A DNA stretch of 64,000 nt from Comamonas odontotermitis (GTDB taxonomy: Bacteria > Pseudomonadota > Gammaproteobacteria > Burkholderiales > Burkholderiaceae_C), in assembly GCF_014207855.1 (NCBI RefSeq), contig NZ_JACHKZ010000003.1, forward strand, positions 1-64,000, in the 5' to 3' direction. The notes under the pieces are model-generated. The model searched no databases. It was not told where the DNA came from and saw only the letters and a program-made list of their open reading frames with translations. Numbering within the stretch: position 1 is the first letter of the stretch; each line of letters starts with the position of its first letter. This document shows positions 58,164-64,000 of this stretch, one piece after another. The position numbers and the translations under genes were made by a program.

Positions 58164-59147
58164 TCAGGTCTTGAAGTGGTCGAACGACCGCCAGTGCGGC
58201 GTGACGGGCTGGCCTTGCGCATCCAGTACGCGCAAACCGGGCTCGGCGGTGATGCGGCCAATGCGGTGGACGGGAGTCTGCGCCGCAATGGCGGCGGCCT
58301 GTACAGCAGTACGCAGGCTTGCGGCTGCGGTAAAGCACAGTTCGTAGTCGTCGCCGCCAGCGAGGGTGCACTGTTGCAGGAGATTTTGGTCAAAACCGGC
58401 GGTGGCGCTTTTCCATAGAGCGCTGGCAGCTATCAGCTGGGTAGTTGCTTCCAGGTGAACTTCGGCCCCCACCTGGCTGGCCTGCAGGATGTGCGACAGA
58501 TCACCCAGCAGGCCATCGCTCACATCGAGCGCGCTGCTGGCAATGCCACGCAGTGCCATGCCCAGCGCCACGCGTGGGGTGGGGCGTTCCAGCCGCTCAC
58601 GGGCGGCAGCCAGCGCTTGGGCGGGCAAGGTGATGCGGCCGAGCAGGGATTCCAGCGCAAGCCGCGCATCGCCCAAGCTGCCGCTCACATAGATATCGTC
58701 GCCCGCCTGCGCACCGCTGCGCAGCAGTGCCTGCCCGGCGGGTACGTCGCCGAATACCGTGATGCAGATGTTGAGCGGGCCTTGCGTGGTGTCGCCGCCA
58801 ATCAATTCGCAGCCGTGGGCGTCGGCCAGCGCAAACATGCCTTGGGCAAAGCCTTGCAACCAGGCTTCTTCCACCTGTGGCAGAGCCAGCGCCAAGGTGA
58901 AGGCGCGCGGGGTGGCGCCGCTGGCAGCGAGGTCGCTCAGGTTGACGGCCAGCGCCTTGTGGCCCAGGGCACGCGGGTCCACATCGGCGAAAAAGTGGCG
59001 GCCCTGTACAAGCATGTCGCAAGAGATGGCCAATTGCAGACCGGGCGCAGGGGCGAGCAGGGCGCAGTCGTCACCAATACCCAGCACGGCGCGGCGCACC
59101 GGCCGTTTGAAGTACCTGGCAATCAGATCGAATTCGCCCAGCGCCAT
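58164..59147 (-). CDS. thiL: Thiamine-monophosphate kinase
   Basis: A 327-residue enzyme that phosphorylates thiamine monophosphate to the diphosphate. Motifs in order: GIGDDCALLAPA (metal/ATP), NLSDLAASGATP, GGDTTQGPLN, DVSDGLLGDLSHIL and GGDDYELCFTA. The start ATG lies 1 bp after the stop of the recombinase gene, so the two are transcribed together. Codons for LIAASAL (58419-58436) coincide with a copy of the dispersed repeat arm. Confidence 0.95.
   Translation of the reverse strand: MALGEFDLIARYFKRPVRRAVLGIGDDCALLAPAPGLQLAISCDMLVQGRHFFADVDPRALGHKALAVNLSDLAASGATPRAFTLALALPQVEEAWLQGFAQGMFALADAHGCELIGGDTTQGPLNICITVFGDVPAGQALLRSGAQAGDDIYVSGSLGDARLALESLLGRITLPAQALAAARERLERPTPRVALGMALRGIASSALDVSDGLLGDLSHILQASQVGAEVHLEATTQLIAASALWKSATAGFDQNLLQQCTLAGGDDYELCFTAAASLRTAVQAAAIAAQTPVHRIGRITAEPGLRVLDAQGQPVTPHWRSFDHFKT
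58419..58436. repeat. Dispersed repeat arm inside thiL coding sequence
   Basis: AGCGCTGGCAGCTAT, the right arm of the 24394 hairpin, appears here inside the thiL frame. The other arm is absent. It is either a captured repeat or a chance match. Confidence 0.4.
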
Positions 59148-59148
59148 G

Positions 59149-61254
59149 TCATCGGCCTCCAACGGGCTCTGTCGTTGCGCTCTTGCTCAGCCGCAGTGGC
59201 AGCAAGAAGCTCATCGGGCGCGAGAAAAAGCGTTTGGTCAGCGCCTTGTAGATGTGCGAGCGCTCGACATTGCTGACGTTCTGCGCGCGCAACGCCAAGC
59301 GGAAGGCGAGGTAAAAGCTCACCAGAATATTGAACCCGCCCATGAATGGCAACGCTGCAATCGCCAGCCAGAAACCGGGGTAGTGCAGGGCTTGCAGGCC
59401 CATGCTGGCGGCGGCCGCCGCTGCCTGGCCCGACGCCAGGGTGACGTGGCGGATGTCGATGGGCAGGCCAAAGAACTGCGCCGTTACCGGAATCAGCCCG
59501 AGCATGAAGCCCAGCGAGATATTGGAGGCAAACCCGGAGATATTGCGCCGCATGAAGCGGGCCCAGCGCGCGGCTCGTGCCTTGCCCAGAAGGCCGGTGA
59601 TGCGCGGGTTGTAGCGAATGGCCGAATCCATGTGGTGCAGCACGAACCAGTTTTCCGTCCACCCGGCGATGATGCTCGACGAGAACAGCAGCACACCGGT
59701 AAAGGCGGCATACAGCACCGACGGCCCCAGCAGGCTGATGGAGTGCAGGGTTTGCATGGCATAGATCTTGTCGATGAACGGCGTGCCATGGGCGTAGGCC
59801 CAGGCCAGAGCCAGAACCAGTACCGTCGGGAACACCACCAGCACATTGCCCAGCACCGCAGCCACTTGCGAGCGCACCAGGTAACTCACCTCATCGACAA
59901 ACGAAGCAATGCCGGCATCGGTATTTCCCGATTCCTTGAGCTTGGCTGCCATGGCGGGAGCAGTCATGGCCGGTTGCTTGGTGGCAACCGTGAAATGCAG
60001 CAGCTGGATCAGCACGAAGCTGATGGCGTAGTTGATACCTGCGATGAAGCCGCCCCAGAAGGCCGACAGTGCCACCGCGTGCAGTGCAAACTTGATGAGC
60101 GTGGTGAAGGCCATCACGAAACCGCCGCCTGCGGCCTTGCGAACCATGTGCGCGTATTCGCGGCTGTCGCGGGTGATGTAGTGTTCGCCCGTCTCGGCGC
60201 TGCGCTCGGCCACCTTGGAGGCCAGCAGCGAGGAGTTGGAGGAGATCAGCGCGCGCACGCTCTGGCGCTCCAGCCCCACCACCACCAGATGGGCCAGCAG
60301 CTTGGCCGTGATGGTGTTGGGGTTGGCGGACAGCAGGCAGTCAAGCAGCTCACGCACGCGCAGAATGCGCATGCGCAGCTGGCGCAGGCGGAAGACGACG
60401 CCGACCGACACGCCGTTGTCCTCGAAATGCTCGTAGATCGAGGCCACGGCAGCGCGGCATTCGTCCAGACTGCTGCGCACGCTCACCTCGGCCTCCAGAA
60501 CATCGGCGGCCTTGGGGCTGTGGTGCAGCATGGCCTTGCGCAGCTCTTCCACATGGCTGATCAAGGTGTAGAACGGCTGGGTGTTCTGTGCGCTGCCGCT
60601 CATGCGCAGGCGCAGCTCGGGCGTAAAACCAGAGGCCAGAATCTGCCCGGCGCAGTAAGTGACGGCGTTGAGCACCAGCATCTGCCAGGGCGAGAGCCGG
60701 TTGCCGTAATGCTCTTGCCCGGCGATGACGCCTTCGTGCACATCGCTTTGGGCAATCTGGGTGGGCACCACCACAGGTGTTTCAATCGCCGCAAAACCGG
60801 GCGAGAGCAGGGCGGCAATGCGCTCCAGCGTCTTGGCATCCAGTGCCTTGAGCCATTGCGCGTCAAACGGGGTGTGCAGCGCCATCGAGAACAGCACGGT
60901 GGCGTCGATTGTCTCTGGCGTCGAGGGCAGCAACTTCCAGCGCAGGCGCTCGGCCAGCTCATTGAAGAAGGCGGTGCGTGGCGCAAACCCGAAATCGGCC
61001 AGCAGTGCCGTCAGGTCCACAGTCTGCAGCAGGCACGCCCACCAGGCCTGCAGCTTGTGGCGCAGCTCGGGCTTGGCCTCCATCGCATCCAGGAGCTGGC
61101 CCACGCGGGCAACGGCCGCATCCACCGACACCTGCTCGCCCCGAATCCAGTCGGCCACCTCGATGATCCACAGGTTGCGCTCGGCCAGCGGCGCATCGGG
61201 GTTCAGGCTGGCCAGCAGGGCGGGCAGCCGGTCTTGCTTTTTTTTGCCAAACAT
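59149..61254 (-). CDS. Membrane protein of the gonococcal Gcr 'site-specific recombinase' family
   Basis: A 701-residue protein of the family annotated as site-specific recombinase (Gcr). The N-terminal half is helical and soluble. The C-terminal half has several hydrophobic helices (about 370-660), including LSAFWGGFIAGINYAISFVL and LVLALAWAYAHG. No tyrosine- or serine-recombinase active site is apparent, so the name is doubtful and a membrane role is more likely. Its start overlaps the apaG stop (TGATG) and its stop is 1 bp before the thiL start. Confidence 0.85.
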   Translation of the reverse strand: MFGKKKQDRLPALLASLNPDAPLAERNLWIIEVADWIRGEQVSVDAAVARVGQLLDAMEAKPELRHKLQAWWACLLQTVDLTALLADFGFAPRTAFFNELAERLRWKLLPSTPETIDATVLFSMALHTPFDAQWLKALDAKTLERIAALLSPGFAAIETPVVVPTQIAQSDVHEGVIAGQEHYGNRLSPWQMLVLNAVTYCAGQILASGFTPELRLRMSGSAQNTQPFYTLISHVEELRKAMLHHSPKAADVLEAEVSVRSSLDECRAAVASIYEHFEDNGVSVGVVFRLRQLRMRILRVRELLDCLLSANPNTITAKLLAHLVVVGLERQSVRALISSNSSLLASKVAERSAETGEHYITRDSREYAHMVRKAAGGGFVMAFTTLIKFALHAVALSAFWGGFIAGINYAISFVLIQLLHFTVATKQPAMTAPAMAAKLKESGNTDAGIASFVDEVSYLVRSQVAAVLGNVLVVFPTVLVLALAWAYAHGTPFIDKIYAMQTLHSISLLGPSVLYAAFTGVLLFSSSIIAGWTENWFVLHHMDSAIRYNPRITGLLGKARAARWARFMRRNISGFASNISLGFMLGLIPVTAQFFGLPIDIRHVTLASGQAAAAAASMGLQALHYPGFWLAIAALPFMGGFNILVSFYLAFRLALRAQNVSNVERSHIYKALTKRFFSRPMSFLLPLRLSKSATTEPVGGR

Positions 61255-61664
61255 CAGTGCAGAACCCGTCCGTGGGCCAGATCGTCGTCCTGCTCGGGGT
61301 ACTGCGTGGCATCGAGCACAAAGCGGGGAATCGGGCAGTCAAAGGTATCGGCATCTTCGGTGATGCAGAAATACGTGCCCTCCATGCTGCCCTGGGGGGT
61401 GGCCAGGCGGCATTGGCTCTGGTACTGAAAGGATTCGCCGGGCTGCAGCAGCGGCTGGTGGCCGACCACACCCAGACCACGCACTTCCTGCACTTTGCCG
61501 CTGGCATCCTTGATGATCCAGTGGCGCGCGATCAGCTGCGCAGCGGTGGCGCCGCTGTTGCGGATGGTGATGGTATAGGCGAACTGGTAGACCCCGGCTT
61601 CAGGCGCCGAGTGCTCGGGCATGTACTGCGGTGTCACTGAGACATCAAACTGGTGCTTTGGCAT
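61254..61664 (-). CDS. apaG: ApaG protein
   Basis: A 136-residue ApaG, a fibronectin-III-like beta-sandwich. Conserved segments are [42 protein letters not shown] and [10 protein letters not shown]. ApaG is implicated in Co2+/Mg2+ homeostasis and is often named with ApaH, but its activity is not settled. It starts only 29 bp from the divergent rpe start, so its promoter must overlap or lie within rpe sequence. Its stop overlaps the gcr start. Confidence 0.94.
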   Translation of the reverse strand: MPKHQFDVSVTPQYMPEHSAPEAGVYQFAYTITIRNSGATAAQLIARHWIIKDASGKVQEVRGLGVVGHQPLLQPGESFQYQSQCRLATPQGSMEGTYFCITEDADTFDCPIPRFVLDATQYPEQDDDLAHGRVLH

Positions 61665-61693
61665 ATGGAAATACTAACTGCGACAATAACGGG

Positions 61694-62374
61694 ATGAGCT
61701 CCCCTTACCGAATTGCCCCCTCGATCCTGTCCGCAGACTTTGCCCGCCTGGGTGAAGAGGTGCGCTCCGTACTGGCTGCCGGTGCCGACTGGATTCACTT
61801 TGACGTGATGGACAACCATTACGTTCCCAATCTGACATTTGGCCCCATGGTATGCGCGGCCCTGAAGCCGCACGCGGTGCTGCCCAATGGACAGCCTGCG
61901 CCCATCGATGTGCACCTGATGGTGCAGCCCGTCGATGCGCTGGCAGCCGCCTTTGCCGAGGCGGGTGCTGACTATATCAGCTTCCACCCGGATGCCTCGA
62001 CCCACGTACACCGCAGCATACAGGCCATCAAGTCACAGGGCTGTAAGGCGGGTCTGGTATTCAATCCGGCCGCATCGCTTGATGTTCTGGACTGGGTGAT
62101 CGAAGACATCGACCTGATCCTGCTGATGAGCGTGAACCCCGGCTTTGGCGGCCAGAGCTTCATCGACAACACCTTCCGCAAGATCGAGGCCGCCCGAAAG
62201 CGCATCGAGGCAAGCGGCAAGGATATTCGCCTGGAAGTGGATGGCGGCATCAAGGAAAGCAACATCCGCAAGGTGGCCGATGCCGGTGCCGATACCTTTG
62301 TGGCTGGCAGCGCCATTTTTGGCAAGCCAGATTACAAGGCGGTGATCGACCAGATGCGTACGGCGCTGGCCTGA
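61694..62374 (+). CDS. rpe: Ribulose-phosphate 3-epimerase
   Basis: A 226-residue TIM-barrel enzyme. Catalytic acids and histidines appear in [27 protein letters not shown] and [10 protein letters not shown]; the phosphate-binding segments are [12 protein letters not shown] and EVDGGI. It interconverts ribulose-5-phosphate and xylulose-5-phosphate in the pentose phosphate and Calvin pathways. The start [10 protein letters not shown] is chosen because the barrel begins there. Confidence 0.96.
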   Translation: MSSPYRIAPSILSADFARLGEEVRSVLAAGADWIHFDVMDNHYVPNLTFGPMVCAALKPHAVLPNGQPAPIDVHLMVQPVDALAAAFAEAGADYISFHPDASTHVHRSIQAIKSQGCKAGLVFNPAASLDVLDWVIEDIDLILLMSVNPGFGGQSFIDNTFRKIEAARKRIEASGKDIRLEVDGGIKESNIRKVADAGADTFVAGSAIFGKPDYKAVIDQMRTALA

Positions 62375-62395
62375 GTCGCTGAAAATAGGTAAAAC

Positions 62396-62434
62396 GGCTG
62401 CCAGCGCTTGCCCAGCGGGCGCTGATAGCTATTG
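62396..62434. repeat. Imperfect copy of the dispersed repeat between rpe and gph
   Basis: GGCTGCCAGCGC and GCGCTGATAGCT form a 9-of-12 hairpin followed by ATTGTTTT. It is a weaker relative of the 24394 hairpin and could attenuate read-through into gph. Confidence 0.55.
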
Positions 62435-62512
62435 TTTTGATGCGTGATTCGCACTATTCGGCCGCTTGCCTTGCCGAATGGGAAAGTTCACGCGCTGATA
62501 TCGAAGAAAGCC

Positions 62513-63226
62513 ATGACCGTATCGCTTGCCAAGCTGCCTCTTCCCAACGGCGGTGCCATTGAAGCCGTGATCGTCGATCTGGACGGCACCATGGTTGACA
62601 CCATGGGCGATTTTGCCGAGGCCCTCAACCGCATGCTGGCGGATCTGCAGCTGCCTGCGATTGATGCGCAAGCCATCGAGCCCATGGTGGGCAAGGGATC
62701 GGAGAATCTGCTGCGGTCGGTGCTTCAGCACGTGCTGTCGCGGCAAGGGCACGTACCAGCTGCGACAGAGATCGACAACTACTATGCCCGTGCCTGGGAG
62801 CAATACCAGCACCACTACCTGGCGATCAATGGCCGGTTCTCCAGGGTGTACGACGGCGTGGAGCAAGGCCTGCGCCAGATGCGCAACCTCGGCCTGAAGA
62901 TGGCTTGCCTGACCAACAAGCCGCTATCCTTTGCCGAGCCGCTGCTCAAGGCCAAGGGCCTGCGTGATTATTTCGACTGCGTCTTTGGCGGTGACTCGTT
63001 CGAGCGGAAAAAACCCGATCCGCTGCCGCTCCTCAAGACCTGCCAGGCCCTGGGCAGCCAGCCCGCCACCACGCTGATGGTGGGCGACAGCAGCAACGAT
63101 GCCGAAGCGGCGCACAACGCTGGCTGCCCCGTGGTGCTGGTGAGCTACGGCTACAACCACGGCCAGCCAATCCGCAATGTTCAGGCGGCCGGGTATGTGG
63201 ATTCGCTGGCTGAACTGACACGCTGA
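62513..63226 (+). CDS. gph: Phosphoglycolate phosphatase
   Basis: A 237-residue HAD-superfamily phosphatase. Motif I is VDLDGTMVDT, the cap helix region follows, the motif III lysine is in FERKKPDPLPLL and motif IV is MVGDSSNDAEAA. It removes phosphate from 2-phosphoglycolate. The rpe-gph order is common in proteobacteria. The ATG before TVSLAKLPLP has GAAGAAAG upstream. Confidence 0.93.
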   Translation: MTVSLAKLPLPNGGAIEAVIVDLDGTMVDTMGDFAEALNRMLADLQLPAIDAQAIEPMVGKGSENLLRSVLQHVLSRQGHVPAATEIDNYYARAWEQYQHHYLAINGRFSRVYDGVEQGLRQMRNLGLKMACLTNKPLSFAEPLLKAKGLRDYFDCVFGGDSFERKKPDPLPLLKTCQALGSQPATTLMVGDSSNDAEAAHNAGCPVVLVSYGYNHGQPIRNVQAAGYVDSLAELTR

Positions 63227-63397
63227 ATGCTATCGATTTTGAATGTTTCGCGCCCATGAGAGTAGCGCTGGCGGTAAGTTCTCTTGGCATGCAATTCATG
63301 CCCAGCAAGGCCCTGCAGCTATGATGGCGCTGCTGCCAACCGCCTGCAGGGTGGTTTTGGACGCGCCTTCGCCCTTGCCAAACTACATTGTTACCCC

Positions 63398-63808
63398 ATG
63401 GATGGATTGCACCTGACTGCCGATTTGTACCAATGCCAGTGCGCCCCGTCGCTACTGACGGAGCAGGTACAGCTGGCGCAGCTGTGCGTGGGCCAGACCA
63501 TGCGTTCGGGCCTCACCGTGGTGGCGCAGCGCTGGCACAGCTTTCCGCCAATGAACGACAAACCTGCGGGCGTTACCGGAACGGTGCTGCTGGCCGAGTC
63601 ACACCTGGCGATCCACACCTGGCCCGAAAGCGGCAGTGTGTCGCTGGATCTGTACGTCTGCAACTTCTCGGAAGACAACACCGCCAAGGCCCACGTGCTG
63701 ATGCAAAGCCTGCTCAAAGCGCTGGCGCCCACCCGTGTGCATCAACAGCACTTACGGCGGGGCGACGCCAGCGCGGCAGTTGCCTTTGACAGCGGCGGTG
63801 GCCGCTGA
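63398..63808 (+). CDS. speH: S-adenosylmethionine decarboxylase, SpeD/SpeH-like proenzyme
   Basis: A 136-residue prokaryotic-type AdoMet decarboxylase. The self-processing site is E67-S68 in LLAESHLAIHTWPES, where S68 becomes the pyruvoyl group. H73 and C88 (LDLYVCNF) are the supporting residues and keep the spacing known from the Thermotoga enzyme. It makes decarboxylated AdoMet for spermidine synthesis. The ATG before DGLHLTADLY is chosen; a longer frame lacks conservation. No speE partner is visible in the window. Confidence 0.88.
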   Translation: MDGLHLTADLYQCQCAPSLLTEQVQLAQLCVGQTMRSGLTVVAQRWHSFPPMNDKPAGVTGTVLLAESHLAIHTWPESGSVSLDLYVCNFSEDNTAKAHVLMQSLLKALAPTRVHQQHLRRGDASAAVAFDSGGGR

Positions 63809-63922
63809 TTGGCGCATCTGCAACGCTGCCTGACAGCGCGATCACGCCGCATCGTGGGCCAATATCCGGCATTTGCGGGAAATTGGCACTGGCGCCTCCA
63901 ATGGTTTGCTACACTAAAGCCC

Positions 63923-64000
63923 ATGTTCATCCATCACGCAGTCATTGCAGGTCTCGCAGGCCGGGGAGCTTGGCCCTGGCGTAAGCCTGCGACCATGTCT
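63923..64000 (+). CDS. Start of an unidentified reading frame running off the window
   Basis: An ATG at 63923 opens a frame that stays open to the window end (26 codons, starting MFIHHAVIAGLAGRG). A TACACT -10-like element lies shortly upstream of it. There is too little sequence to recognise a family, so it may be chance. Confidence 0.25.
   Translation, partial: MFIHHAVIAGLAGRGAWPWRKPATMS

Noticed and set aside
59149..61254. A tyrosine or serine recombinase marking a mobile element
   Set aside because: Despite the family name, no catalytic recombinase residues are visible, the C-terminus is membrane-embedded and the gene is locked into an operon with apaG and thiL.
58759..61428. 889-codon plus-strand open frame opposite thiL and the gcr gene
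   Set aside because: It spans two genes with clear conserved motifs on the other strand and gives a low-complexity, His/Gln/Arg-rich product.

Overview
The window is GC-rich and densely coded. It carries gene families and a dispersed short repeat (core ATAGCT-GCCAGCGCTT and its complement) that I associate with Burkholderiales, most likely Comamonadaceae (Comamonas, Delftia or Acidovorax-like). That assignment rests on protein style, gene order and the repeat, and was not searched. About 60 protein genes are supported. I saw no tRNA or rRNA gene, no CRISPR array and no complete insertion sequence. One miniature inverted-repeat element lies upstream of prkA, and a 6S-like RNA is proposed upstream of the 5-formyl-THF cyclo-ligase gene.

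Region by region. 0.4-6.6 kb: a TauD-type dioxygenase, a sulfonate/nitrate-type ABC importer and an amidohydrolase. 7.0-11.2 kb: a ugpCBAE glycerol-3-phosphate-type importer behind a PHO box. 11.3-13.1 kb: a VOC protein, an EEP-fold hydrolase and thioredoxin 2. 13.2-15.2 kb: a Tat-exported PhoX-type phosphatase behind tandem PHO boxes. 15.7-20.6 kb: the prkA-yeaH-spoVR stress operon. 20.6-24.3 kb: cca coupled to a small MreB-like protein, an RpiR regulator and a solute-binding protein. 24.5-30.6 kb: a GST, a MarR/MFS efflux pair, fthC, the 6S candidate and a lytic transglycosylase.

30.7-39.7 kb: two divergent arms encode a full beta-oxidation set (CoA ligase, acyl-CoA dehydrogenase, enoyl-CoA hydratase, SDR dehydrogenase, thiolase, a DECR2-like SDR) plus two orphan Bug-type binding proteins. 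39.7-45.5 kb: a DctS/DctR-like two-component system flanks a hydroxypyruvate isomerase gene and is divergent from dctA. 45.7-49.4 kb: a kinase-like protein, a membrane-anchored GltB-like flavoprotein and a YecA-like SEC-C protein. 49.5-52.2 kb: three exported proteins (flavin amine oxidase, cytochrome c, RidA lipoprotein) that together look like a periplasmic amine-dehydrogenase module. 52.5-54.8 kb: an SPFH protein with a C-terminal helix-turn-helix-like tail and a zinc-ribbon membrane protein. 54.9-61.7 kb: a glycine-zipper lipoprotein and the apaG-gcr-thiL-muiA-pgpA-cinA run. 61.7-64 kb: rpe, gph, an AdoMet decarboxylase and a truncated reading frame at the edge.

The points most worth a second look are the amine oxidase/cytochrome/RidA trio, the matching PHO-box promoters of phoX and ugpC, the split DctSR-like system whose receiver domain has lost its phospho-acceptor, the miniature MreB paralogue coupled to cca, and the MITE between a likely promoter and prkA.
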